64,000 bases of DNA, taken from the NCBI RefSeq assembly GCF_030169785.1, contig NZ_CP125854.1:1922001-1986000 (forward strand). The letters are read 5' to 3'. Shown in pieces: positions 41,915-50,990 of this stretch. This stretch comes from Bdellovibrio sp. 22V. GTDB lineage: Bacteria > Bdellovibrionota > Bdellovibrionia > Bdellovibrionales > Bdellovibrionaceae. A program made the translations under genes and the position numbers. The notes below the pieces were generated by a model. It was not told the origin of the DNA and did not search any database. It was given only the letters and a program-made list of their open reading frames with translations. Every line of letters starts with the position of its first letter. Positions within the stretch are counted from its first letter, which is position 1.

Positions 41915-44722
41915 ATGAAGAAATGGTTGTTGTTGGCTCTCACTATGGTGAGTTCTCCTTCATATGCAGTCCTCGATTTGTCGCAAAGTTCCCCGTCGCT
42001 AAAGTGGTACAGCATTTCGAATGACGTGGTTCAGGTCGTCTATCCGGAATCAATGCAGCCGGAGTCTGTCTACATCGCGAATTTGATCGAGCATTATTCT
42101 CATGTCGTTGGAAAAACATATCTGATCGATCAGCCCGAAAAGTTTACGCTGATTTTACGACCTGAGATGGCGGAGCCCAATGGTTTCGTCACTCTCGCGC
42201 CGCGAAGAAGCGAATGGTTTTCAGCGACGAACTATTTTCCATTGGTGAGTTCTACAGAGTGGTATCAAACGCTTTCGATCCACGAATATCGTCACGTAAA
42301 TCAATTCGATTACTACAACCGTTCCACGGCGCGGTGGTTTTATTATTTGATGGGCGATATGGGTCGGCAGTTTGCGGTGTTTTTCTCGTTGCCCTCTTGG
42401 TACATGGAAGGAGACGCCGTTTGGACCGAGACCAAGTACACGGATGCGGGCCGGGGTCGTTCTCCGCGTTTTATCGCTCGCATGAAAGCCTTGGTGTTGA
42501 GCGAGAAAATTCCAACTTATGATCAGTTCGTCAATGGCAGTTACAATACGGATCTTCCTAATCAGTATGTCTATGGTTACGCGTTGATTTCTTATGCGAC
42601 AATCAAGTACGGGGAAGATATCTGGCATCGCGTGCTTACGGACATGGCGGAGTTTCCGCATCCATTCCGTTTATATAACTCCTTTGAACGCGTGACCGGG
42701 CAAACTTTCGAAGATTTTTATGTCGAAGCGATGAACGATCTTCGTCAAAAGTGGTCTAAAGATGCTCCCGGAGCACAGATTGCCGAAGATTTCCGTGAAG
42801 AGACAGCGCCATTCAAAGTCGGCGACAGTTTGTATTTCGTAAACCGCACTCTGGATGCCTCTTCCGCAATTTATAAAAAGGTTGGCAACCAATCCGAAAA
42901 AGTCGCGGAACTTAATTTCAATCGCGAGATTATGGAGATAAGTGTGGGAACGCGCTTTGCCATTTACACAGAGTATCTGCCGCATTTTCGTTATGCCGAC
43001 AAAGGTTATTCGGATCTTGTGTTAATGGATTTGCAAAGTGGCGCACGAACGAAAATCACTTCGGGCCAACGCCTTTACAATCCTAGCTTCAACGGTGCTG
43101 AAAATAAAATCATTGCAGTGGAGTTCACTCCCGGGCAAAGCTGGCATATCGCGGAATTTGATCTCAATGGAAAAAAATTGCAAAGTTTTCCGTTAGCCGA
43201 AGGCAAAGCGCTTGAAGCGCGCTATACGGACGAAGATCACGCTGCGGTTTTGTTGAATTCCAGAACCGGTGAAAGATCTATCGTCTCTGTTGATTTGAAA
43301 CAAAGAAAAATCGTGAAACAGATGGTGCCGCCCTCACGCAATCTTTTGACGGCACTTTACGTGGATAAAAATCACAATCTGCTTTTTGAAGCCCAGTACA
43401 AAGGAAGCAACGAGATTTTCAAACTCGACAGTCAAGGCCTTGCTCGTTGTACCTTTACGAAGTTAGGAGCGTTCACGCCGTCTTCGGATGGAACGTCTTT
43501 CTATTTCAGCAATATGGATACTTACGGTGCAAAAATTTCTGAGGGACCTCTTTCGTCTTGTGAGAGTTTCCCGATGGATGAACTTGTGAATTTTAAGTAT
43601 CTTGGTGATACGCCGTCAGACAACTACAATAAATTTGCTCCGCAGCCTTTCCCGGAGCAGGCGGAGCTTTTTACAAAGAATGCCGCTCAATACAAACCCG
43701 AAGAGCACGGTGATTTCGACAAGCGTCTGGCGATTCCTCATACTTGGGGCATCATGGTCGGTCGCGGTGGAGGATTGGGGGTTGAGGCGGACAACTATCT
43801 GCGCACTCTGAGCTGGGCGGCTTTTTCGGGAACGGACGCGGAAGAAGGCCAGTCTTTTTTCAATCTTAGTTTTGACGTGAAGAAGTATTATCCTTTGTTC
43901 AGCTTTGAAGTCGAACAGCGCAACCGCAAAGTGGAGTTCTACGATACCGATGACGAACTTGCATGGAGCGAAAAATCGGCAGGGCTTTCGGTCGTTCTTC
44001 CCTACGTTAAGAAATATGGTCTTTACAATGTGACGACGGCGCTTTCTTTAGGCGGAAGTTACGCAGACGCTGCGGAGTATGAATTCAACAAAACGGAAAT
44101 CGATGGCGGCAACTTCTTCTACAAATCATTTGGGCAGTTCTCTTTCGTGTGGAATAAAGATCCTCACCATCGTTCCATCATGGAGCCGTGGCTTTTGGGT
44201 TACAACATTCGCTATGACAAAGCCGAGCAGCCCTCCGTGCCGCAAAACTCAGGCGATCGACTTTTGCAGCAAGCGGTTTTAAAAACGCCGGGAGCTTTTG
44301 CTAACGACGGTTTTATGTTCAGTTATGATCAGCAAAAACAGGAAAGTTCGCCGACAGCTTACAGATTCCAGCCGAATGTGGCATTGGGTGTGGGTTCGGC
44401 GTTCTCGCGTGGTTATGCGTATGAAGATGTCCCCGGTTATTATAAAATTTCAGGGAACTACGTTTTCCCGTGGACGTATCCTGACTGGGATTTCGGCGGT
44501 TGGTACTATTTGAAGAGATTGTACTCAACAGTCTTCTACGACTCGACAGAGATCGACGACACAGAACTTCCCTCGACTTTGAACAGTTACGGTGCGGAGT
44601 TGCTGTTCGAATCCCGCTTCTTAAGATTGCTCCCGATCACCTTCGGTGGTCGAGTCGTTCACACTCTTGAAGACAATGTCGTCAAAGGACAATTCTTCCT
44701 GGCGACGTCTCTCACACTATAA
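41915..44722 (+). CDS. Outer-membrane protein with HEXXH metallopeptidase domain, beta-propeller and C-terminal barrel
   Basis: ATG at 41915 follows GGAGG and starts a signal peptide ending SYAV (935 residues). Residues 25-270 form a gluzincin-like domain with H123-E-Y-R-H127 (SIHEYRHVNQ) and a candidate third ligand Glu165 (WYMEGDAVW). Residues about 285-570 contain repeated four-strand blades (DLVLMDLQSGARTKIT, NKIIAVEFTPGQSWHIAEFD) like a TolB/PD40 propeller. Residues about 600-935 look like a BamA/D15-type barrel ending in Leu after LATSLTL. The enzyme would be tethered to the outer membrane, facing periplasm or surface. No single family covers all three parts. Confidence 0.8.
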   Translation: MKKWLLLALTMVSSPSYAVLDLSQSSPSLKWYSISNDVVQVVYPESMQPESVYIANLIEHYSHVVGKTYLIDQPEKFTLILRPEMAEPNGFVTLAPRRSEWFSATNYFPLVSSTEWYQTLSIHEYRHVNQFDYYNRSTARWFYYLMGDMGRQFAVFFSLPSWYMEGDAVWTETKYTDAGRGRSPRFIARMKALVLSEKIPTYDQFVNGSYNTDLPNQYVYGYALISYATIKYGEDIWHRVLTDMAEFPHPFRLYNSFERVTGQTFEDFYVEAMNDLRQKWSKDAPGAQIAEDFREETAPFKVGDSLYFVNRTLDASSAIYKKVGNQSEKVAELNFNREIMEISVGTRFAIYTEYLPHFRYADKGYSDLVLMDLQSGARTKITSGQRLYNPSFNGAENKIIAVEFTPGQSWHIAEFDLNGKKLQSFPLAEGKALEARYTDEDHAAVLLNSRTGERSIVSVDLKQRKIVKQMVPPSRNLLTALYVDKNHNLLFEAQYKGSNEIFKLDSQGLARCTFTKLGAFTPSSDGTSFYFSNMDTYGAKISEGPLSSCESFPMDELVNFKYLGDTPSDNYNKFAPQPFPEQAELFTKNAAQYKPEEHGDFDKRLAIPHTWGIMVGRGGGLGVEADNYLRTLSWAAFSGTDAEEGQSFFNLSFDVKKYYPLFSFEVEQRNRKVEFYDTDDELAWSEKSAGLSVVLPYVKKYGLYNVTTALSLGGSYADAAEYEFNKTEIDGGNFFYKSFGQFSFVWNKDPHHRSIMEPWLLGYNIRYDKAEQPSVPQNSGDRLLQQAVLKTPGAFANDGFMFSYDQQKQESSPTAYRFQPNVALGVGSAFSRGYAYEDVPGYYKISGNYVFPWTYPDWDFGGWYYLKRLYSTVFYDSTEIDDTELPSTLNSYGAELLFESRFLRLLPITFGGRVVHTLEDNVVKGQFFLATSLTL

Positions 44723-44730
44723 AAAGAAAA

Positions 44731-44761
44731 AAAGGCGGCCTTAAAAAAGCTGCCTTTTTTA
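44731..44761 (+). terminator. Intrinsic terminator after the metallopeptidase-barrel gene
   Basis: AAAGGCGGC (44731-44739) pairs with GCTGCCTTT (44749-44757; one G-T pair) and continues into T residues. It begins 9 bp after the stop. Confidence 0.85.
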
Positions 44762-44899
44762 TTTTTACCAATCTGGCCGCGGACACAAACGGCGATGCTC
44801 TCTGGAAGAGATCAAAAAGTTCATTTATAAGTCTTGAAAAACCAGCTTCTTACTTGAGAAGCCCTCATTTCAGTCCGATCTTGATAATGGGGGGAACTC

Positions 44900-45835
44900 A
44901 TGAAGCGTCCTGGAAACGGCGGATTTATGATCATTCAAGCTTTGATGGCGGCCATGCTGCTTGGAATCTTGGGGTTGGCGTTTGCAGGTTTAGTGAAAGA
45001 TATGTGGCTTGAGAGTCAGACTTTGCAAAGTAAAAGCAATGAGCTTTCTCTGGTGCAGGCTTTACGTCAGCAGATTTCCACACCCGGTCTTTGCAATGCT
45101 TCATTCGATGTGGGGAATAGAAGTTTTAATCCGTCTGCTTCCACGCGCAATATCAGTGTGCGTCTGAATTCCTCTAATGCCGGGAGTGCCGTTACTCAAG
45201 GCGCGACTTTGCAAAACTGGAGTCTCACGGTTTTGTCGATGCGACTGGAAAATATCGCCGTCGCGATCAGCTCCTTTGCTGGAGAGACTTTGTACGTTGG
45301 TGATATGGCTTTGCAAGTGCAGGCAACCAGCGGCCGCAAGAACACTTACAAAGAGAAAACTCTCGGTAAACTTTTTTTAAAAGTCAGTGATGCGACCAAT
45401 ACGATCACCGGTTGTTTTGCCAGTGAATATGGATCGGGAGTTGCCAGCTCGGCCTGTGCAAGTCTCGGAGGGACTTATAATCAGGCGACCTCGGTCTGTG
45501 ACATGTCGAGCTTAAAGCAACGTTTGCTGGCGTCTGTGGGGCAATGTCCTGAAGGAGAAACAACAACGGGCTTTGATTCACAAGGCAAGATGTTGTGTGG
45601 CGTTCCCGTGAGTGCTCCGTCAAACTATCAGTGCAGGGGCAGTGCGAGGTTGGGATGTACTGATTTTTCAGCGAGTATGTATAACAACTACCCATTGACC
45701 GCGAACTGCTGCCCCTCAGGTAAGGTGGGATGCGAGAAAATCGGAGGCGCCCACAAGTCGGGAAGTTGCGGGCCTCATGGCGACAGATCTGAAGTGTATC
45801 AAGATTATATTTGCACATGCAAAGGTGTGCAGTAG
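44900..45835 (+). CDS. Type IV pilin-like (pseudopilin) protein with large Cys-rich C-terminal domain
   Basis: The 311-residue protein has a short basic leader KRPGNGG followed by the prepilin cleavage pattern G-F and a long hydrophobic helix (FMIIQALMAAMLLGILGLAF). Position +5, normally Glu, is Gln. After the helix comes a beta-rich head, then a Cys-rich C-terminal third with about 14 Cys (for example LTANCCPSGKVGCEKIGG, SGSCGPHGD, ICTCKGVQ) likely disulfide-bonded. It may be a minor pseudopilin that caps a fibre or a substrate of the prepilin peptidase only. GGGGGG precedes the ATG. It is not flanked by pilus genes. Confidence 0.75.
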   Translation: MKRPGNGGFMIIQALMAAMLLGILGLAFAGLVKDMWLESQTLQSKSNELSLVQALRQQISTPGLCNASFDVGNRSFNPSASTRNISVRLNSSNAGSAVTQGATLQNWSLTVLSMRLENIAVAISSFAGETLYVGDMALQVQATSGRKNTYKEKTLGKLFLKVSDATNTITGCFASEYGSGVASSACASLGGTYNQATSVCDMSSLKQRLLASVGQCPEGETTTGFDSQGKMLCGVPVSAPSNYQCRGSARLGCTDFSASMYNNYPLTANCCPSGKVGCEKIGGAHKSGSCGPHGDRSEVYQDYICTCKGVQ

Positions 45836-45910
45836 GTCTCGTCTCTAAGCGATCAGAATATATTTGCCATCCTTGACCCTGCGATTTTGTCGATGGGAGC
45901 ATGATTTCTT

Positions 45911-46681
45911 ATGGCACATTGGCAGGATGACTTCTTAAATCTTTTGCGCGAATACTATCAAAATCAAAAAAGAAAAAATCCTCGCTACTCGATGCGGGCG
46001 ATGGCAAAACATCTCGATATTGCCCCAGGTCCAGCATCGGCTCTCATCAAAGGTTCCAAAGTTTGGAATATTTCCGAAGAGTGGGCGATAAGTGTCCTTA
46101 AAAAAATGAATCTTAAACCGACTCAGCGAAAAAGAATTTTGGCCCGCATGGGAATCAAATCTTCTGAAGTTGAGATTAAAACCATTCAAGATCTCTCGGG
46201 GCTTGCCATCGATCATTGGGCCTATTGGCCCGTGCTGTGTAGTTATGATGTTCCTACTCTGGCGGGTTCAGAAAATAAAATGGCACAAAAACTGGGAGTG
46301 ACTCAGGCCGAAATCAAAATGATTGTTCAAGATCTGTTGCGCCGGCGTTTTTTGGTTAAAGAAGCCGACGGAACTATCAAGCGACCTGTCGAGTATCTGG
46401 CGACGACGGACGACATATCAAGCGAAACGATCCGTCTGCTACATAAGGCGAATTTGGATCTGGCAAAAAAAGCTTTAGAGCAAGTGCCGGTTCTGCAGCG
46501 TGAGTTTCAAACCATCACGGTGGCGGGAAGCTCTGAGGCAATTCAAGAGATTAAAAAAGAGATCCGGGATTTCACGGATAAGCTCGCCCATATTCTCAAT
46601 CGAGATCAGGGGAACGATCATGTTTTTCGTTTATCAGTGCAACTATTTCCCGTGGATTTAGGAGAAGTCGATGTTCATTAA
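45911..46681 (+). CDS. TIGR02147-type (DUF4423) putative transcriptional regulator
   Basis: The 256-residue protein has the group pattern: LLREYYQNQKRKNPRYSMRAM with a helix-turn-helix-like KHLDIAPGPASALIKGSK, the middle AIDHWAYWPVLC segment, and the C-terminal ATTDDISSETIRLLHKANLDLAKKAL block ending FRLSVQLFPVD (all cited in parts). These proteins are abundant in Fibrobacteres and Bdellovibrio and are thought to regulate neighbouring genes. Its end overlaps the next gene by 11 bp, so the secreted protein downstream is an obvious candidate partner or target. Confidence 0.8.
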   Translation: MAHWQDDFLNLLREYYQNQKRKNPRYSMRAMAKHLDIAPGPASALIKGSKVWNISEEWAISVLKKMNLKPTQRKRILARMGIKSSEVEIKTIQDLSGLAIDHWAYWPVLCSYDVPTLAGSENKMAQKLGVTQAEIKMIVQDLLRRRFLVKEADGTIKRPVEYLATTDDISSETIRLLHKANLDLAKKALEQVPVLQREFQTITVAGSSEAIQEIKKEIRDFTDKLAHILNRDQGNDHVFRLSVQLFPVDLGEVDVH

Positions 46682-47753
46682 ATCTGTTTTCGTATTAATG
46701 CTTTTGTGGTCTGTTTCTGCCACGGCCTATGTGCGGATCGGGAACGGCGGCGAAGGTGTTTTAGAAAACGGACAGATTTACGTTCGTGATTTGTATGAAC
46801 AAAAATCTCACTTAAACCCTTGGTTCGGAACCAAGAGTTCGATTTCCTTGCGTGAAGCCTGGAATAAAACAAACTTAGAGAAATATTTTTCTGAAGAACG
46901 AAGTTTGGTCCTTCGTAAACTTACGGACATTGAAAATGTTTATCCCGGCTTGGGCTTCGCAACCTTAGAGGCTCTTGATAAATACGTTTATCTTTTTGTC
47001 GACAAACTAGAATTGCTTGAAAATGACAGTCCTTCCGTTCCGGATTCCCAAAGGGTGCAAATCGCGATTCGTCGTTACAAGACGGTTTACATATCCAACG
47101 CTGCTTGGAAAAAGATGAGTCCGGAATCCAAGGCAGCATTGCTGATCCATGAAGGGGTCTATGGTTTGGCGCGGGTGACTTGCAATCAAAACATCTGTGA
47201 ACAAAAATCACGGGAGGTTCGCCCTGTCGTGGGGCAGTTGTTTTTTTCTGTTCCTGAAATTGATCTGAAAAAAAGTTTTCATGATGTTCTGGAAATAAAA
47301 TCACTGGAAAATCTATGTGCTTTGCCCCTCGCGTGGTTTCAGTTTTCCGTTGTTTCAGAGAACGACAGAACTCACGTTTATCAGAGTTTTCAGTCGCAGT
47401 ATCACGCCTTCTTGGAAGATCTAAAAAAGGACGTTCAGAAAGTTTGCCAGATTGCTGACCAATACAAAGACAATAAAGTTGTTGTGATGTACGACAGTCA
47501 AATTTTTCTGCAGTCCTTAGATGTCAACATTTACACGATGGATATCCAAGGAGATTTGCAAACTCAGCAGGGATTTTTTACGAGGAGATTGCAGAATCAC
47601 GGGCGTAAATTTATTTCCTTTGCCAGCGTGGATCATTGCGAAACACGCGTATTGCATTTGATTCATCAATCTTTAATGACTCAAAAGAAAATGGCGGGAA
47701 TAGATCCTTCCGTCGTCTGTGCCAGCGCTCTTTCTCATAGATCAAAAAAGTGA
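46671..47753 (+). CDS. Secreted protein with degenerate HE motif, unknown function
   Basis: The 360-residue protein has a signal peptide ending SATAY and a mature N-terminus RIGNGGEGVLENGQIYVRDLYE. The conserved-looking segment AALLIHEGVYGLARV resembles an HEXXH helix with the second His replaced (HEGVYG), so metalloprotease activity is doubtful. Five or more Cys lie in the second half. From memory, similar GNGG/LIHE proteins recur in Bdellovibrio genomes without a known role. GGAG precedes the ATG, which lies inside the regulator gene. Confidence 0.65.
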   Translation: MFIKSVFVLMLLWSVSATAYVRIGNGGEGVLENGQIYVRDLYEQKSHLNPWFGTKSSISLREAWNKTNLEKYFSEERSLVLRKLTDIENVYPGLGFATLEALDKYVYLFVDKLELLENDSPSVPDSQRVQIAIRRYKTVYISNAAWKKMSPESKAALLIHEGVYGLARVTCNQNICEQKSREVRPVVGQLFFSVPEIDLKKSFHDVLEIKSLENLCALPLAWFQFSVVSENDRTHVYQSFQSQYHAFLEDLKKDVQKVCQIADQYKDNKVVVMYDSQIFLQSLDVNIYTMDIQGDLQTQQGFFTRRLQNHGRKFISFASVDHCETRVLHLIHQSLMTQKKMAGIDPSVVCASALSHRSKK

Positions 47754-47773
47754 ATTGATTTGAGCCTCCTCCT

Positions 47774-47800
47774 TAAGGGGGCGTAAGATCTTTCCGATAA
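47774..47800 (+). promoter_or_regulatory. Possible FliA promoter of the fibre gene
   Basis: TCCGATAA (47793-47800) matches the FliA -10 at 7 of 8 positions. The segment exactly 11 bp upstream, TAAGGGGG (47774-47781), matches only TAA and one G of the -35. The ATG at 47809 is 8 nt after the -10 and has no Shine-Dalgarno, so a leaderless or near-leaderless mRNA would result. Confidence 0.4.
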
Positions 47801-47808
47801 GTATACAA

Positions 47809-50800
47809 ATGAATAACTGGTACGTTTCGGGAATATTTGTTTATTTGTTTTGCTATGCCCTCTCGGCTTTTGCTGTTCCAGGGGCATTAACATATCAAGG
47901 TCGAATAAAAAATGCGGACGGACTTCCTTTAGAAATAAATGGAGTGAAGTTTGAGTTTGCCGTGGTCAATCCTACCGGCAGTTGTATTCTCTATCGTGAA
48001 ACTTCCGGCTCTTTGGATATGCGAAATTCGGGAGGGGTGTTTGATGTTCCGATTGGCCCGGGAACAAAGAACTATCCTGCAGATCCTGGTTTTAAGTTGT
48101 TAGATAGTTTCGCCAACAGCACCACTTTTAATTGTGAAGGCGGCGGTACTTACACTCCTCTGACAGATGATAAGCGCCTTTTACGCGTGCAATTTTATGA
48201 CGGCACGGGATGGAAGTTAATCAGTCCAGACAGCGAGATCCGCTCGGTTCCTTTTGCGGGACACGCGAAGATCGCGCAAACCGCGAATTCTTTGGGAAGT
48301 AACGTTGTCAGTGATTTTGTACTGAAATCTTCTGTACCGCTGTGTGCTGCCGGACAATACCTACGTCACATCGCCCCTTTGGGAACTTTCGAGTGTGCGG
48401 CTCCTTCTGTTGCGGGAGGGAATGTCACAGGAAATATCGCCGGCAGCTCCGCAGGCTTCACAGGGAATTTGAGTGGCGATGTTTCGGGAACTCAAGCTGC
48501 GACGAGTGTAGATAAAATCAAAGGTGTCGCGCTGGACATGACGGGCATCGCTTCAGGGAAAGTTCTGAAATACAATGGCACAAGCTGGATTCCAAGTGAT
48601 GATAGTGGGACTGTAGGTGGCATCACGACGTTGAATGGAGATGTCTCTTCAACAGGCAATCCCACTGCCACAGTCACTTTGAATGACAGTACTGTGACCT
48701 CCGCAAAGATTGTCGACGGTACTATTGTCGATGCAGACATTTCCAGTAGCGCTGGCATTGCGGATTCTAAACTTGCGACGATTTCATCCGCAGGCAAGGT
48801 TTCCGGAAATGCCATCACGTCTGGAACTATTGGTGGTTCTACGACAGTGAATACGTCAGGCTCTGTCACGGCAAACAGCATGTCGACGGGAACTCTGGGT
48901 GTTAATAATTTGCAGGTGTATAAAACCGGAAATGGCAACAAGGTCACAATCACGGTGCCGGCAGGGTTGTCGTCAGACTATTCATTGCAATTGCCATCAA
49001 GTGCGGGGACTTCGGGACAAGTCTTGTCGACAGATGGCAGTGGGATTTTATCTTGGATAAATCCCGCTACGGGTTCGGTGACCTCAGTAACAGCAACAGC
49101 GCCATTGGCCAGCAGTGGAGGAGCCACTCCGGTCATTTCCTTAAACACCTCGGGTGTGCAAACAGGACAAACTCTTTTGTATAATGGAACTCAGTGGAAT
49201 GTGCAGTATTTTGGCATGGGACAGTTGCGTTCGACCGTCACAGGAACTTCCCAAATTCCTGCATCTTGTTCGACGGCAGATAAGACTCTCACTTGGAGTG
49301 CAATCACAGATTCATTTTCTTGTACGACGATTGCAATCGCCAATACGCAAGTCACGGGACTGGGAACAGCTTCCACAAAAAATTTCGGCACATCAGCGGG
49401 AAACCTCGTTGAACTTGATGGCTCTGCAAAAATTCCGGTTTCACTTCTTCCCCAAGGAGCTGGTGGAACTCTGGTCGACGGAGGAAATGCCACAGGTGCC
49501 GCGATTTCTGTGGGAACGAATGATGCCAACGCTCTGTCTTTAGAAACCAACAATGCTGTTCGAATGACAATCACCTCGGCAGGCAATATTGGAGTCGGCA
49601 CAGAGGCACCCCAGCACTTCATGCATCTTTCTAAAGATGGAGATTTAAGTACGATTTTGGATTCTTATGGAGGCAGTGCCGGTTTGGTGATGCGAAAAAC
49701 TTCAGGCACAAAAGCGGCTCCGACGGCAACGTTGAGCGGAGCGGATCTCGGAGTTTTAGTTTTCGGCGGCTACGGCGCTTCAAGTTTTCATTCTTACTCT
49801 GCTGCGAAAGTTTCCGCTATTGCCAATGAAAATTTCACGGATGCCACGGGAGCGGCTTCATTGGTATTTTCTACGCGAGGACCCAATGATCTTTCTGCCT
49901 CTGACGAAAGAATGAGAATCACACCCACTGGTGACGTTGGTATTGGCACATCGATTCCTGGTGCAAAATTGGAAGTTCAAACCGGAAATATTCGCTCCTC
50001 TCGAAGCGCTGGTGTTTCTAATCAATATGCCGAGATTCAGGGAGGAGATCCCGGCGGGATTTATTTTGTTGGTCATACGGATGAAAGCAATAAAAAGCTC
50101 CTGCGATTTAGATCTCTGCATAATTCCGGCGGCACTCCCAGCGGTGCTCTCGGATTTTTATTTGAACTAGGTCCTACTTCCGCTCCGATAGAAGTGATGA
50201 GAATCACTGAAGAGGGCCATGTGGGCATCGGGACGGCAGCGCCTACGGCTCCATTAAATGTTGTGGAAAGCACGGATATCACCAGTGCGGTCGACGGTGG
50301 TGCCATTCTTATTCATACGGGAGCGACTCACCAAATGCGTATTGACTCAAATGAAATTCAAACTTCTTTAAGTGGTGCTGCTTCCAGTTTGGCCATAAAT
50401 CCTTTCGGTGGCGTCGTTCAGGTTGGAGCTGTCTTTCAGCCACTGACTGATAATAGCTTTACTCTTGGATCGGCCGCGCGACGCTGGTCCGCTGTTTACG
50501 CCACGAACGGAACCATTCAGACTTCCGATCGCCGTCTTAAAAAAGACATTCAGGATTTAAACGTGGGTCTTCGTTTTATAAACTCTCTGCGTCCTGTGAG
50601 TTTCAAGTGGCGTTCCGATGAACCGTCTTCTGCGCCAACTCACTGGGGCTTGATCGCTCAGGAGTTGCATGACCAAGTAAATCGGGAAGGAACCGATAAT
50701 GTCGGAGTCGTTTCTAAAAAGGACGATTATTACGGTGTTAATTACTCTGAACTTGTCGGACCCTTGATCAATGCGGTGAAGGAACTGGATGTCGCTTGTA

Positions 50801-50970
50801 AAATGAGTGAGCAACAAAATAAAAGTCTGAGTGCACGACTGGCTTCTCAAGATCGTCGTCTGGCGAGCGTTGAAGAAGATGTACTTTCACTTAAAAAAGA
50901 GAATGCGGAATTAAAAGCTCGACTTCAGAGGTTGGAGCGTGTGCTTGCAAAGCAGTCCCGCTCAAAGTAA
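47809..50970 (+). CDS. Chimeric trimeric fibre protein with C-terminal endosialidase-type chaperone (MAT-like)
   Basis: The 1053-residue protein has a signal peptide ending SAFAV, then an N-terminal domain (GALTYQGRIKNADG to PIGPGTKN), Ser/Thr/Gly-rich repetitive shaft strands like phage tail fibres (ADISSSAGIADSKLATIS, VTSVTATAPLASSGG), several GVGTEAP/GIGTAAP repeats, and a peptidase S74 intramolecular chaperone starting TSDRRLKKDI (self-cleaving Ser906), with a coiled-coil end (ENAELKARLQRLERVL). S74 chaperones trimerise fibres and then cut themselves off. Bdellovibrio MAT proteins have this plan and bind prey surface glycans. No adhesin tip domain can be identified by eye. Confidence 0.88.
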   Translation: MNNWYVSGIFVYLFCYALSAFAVPGALTYQGRIKNADGLPLEINGVKFEFAVVNPTGSCILYRETSGSLDMRNSGGVFDVPIGPGTKNYPADPGFKLLDSFANSTTFNCEGGGTYTPLTDDKRLLRVQFYDGTGWKLISPDSEIRSVPFAGHAKIAQTANSLGSNVVSDFVLKSSVPLCAAGQYLRHIAPLGTFECAAPSVAGGNVTGNIAGSSAGFTGNLSGDVSGTQAATSVDKIKGVALDMTGIASGKVLKYNGTSWIPSDDSGTVGGITTLNGDVSSTGNPTATVTLNDSTVTSAKIVDGTIVDADISSSAGIADSKLATISSAGKVSGNAITSGTIGGSTTVNTSGSVTANSMSTGTLGVNNLQVYKTGNGNKVTITVPAGLSSDYSLQLPSSAGTSGQVLSTDGSGILSWINPATGSVTSVTATAPLASSGGATPVISLNTSGVQTGQTLLYNGTQWNVQYFGMGQLRSTVTGTSQIPASCSTADKTLTWSAITDSFSCTTIAIANTQVTGLGTASTKNFGTSAGNLVELDGSAKIPVSLLPQGAGGTLVDGGNATGAAISVGTNDANALSLETNNAVRMTITSAGNIGVGTEAPQHFMHLSKDGDLSTILDSYGGSAGLVMRKTSGTKAAPTATLSGADLGVLVFGGYGASSFHSYSAAKVSAIANENFTDATGAASLVFSTRGPNDLSASDERMRITPTGDVGIGTSIPGAKLEVQTGNIRSSRSAGVSNQYAEIQGGDPGGIYFVGHTDESNKKLLRFRSLHNSGGTPSGALGFLFELGPTSAPIEVMRITEEGHVGIGTAAPTAPLNVVESTDITSAVDGGAILIHTGATHQMRIDSNEIQTSLSGAASSLAINPFGGVVQVGAVFQPLTDNSFTLGSAARRWSAVYATNGTIQTSDRRLKKDIQDLNVGLRFINSLRPVSFKWRSDEPSSAPTHWGLIAQELHDQVNREGTDNVGVVSKKDDYYGVNYSELVGPLINAVKELDVACKMSEQQNKSLSARLASQDRRLASVEEDVLSLKKENAELKARLQRLERVLAKQSRSK

Positions 50971-50990
50971 TCCGGATACTTTGGCGGTTT

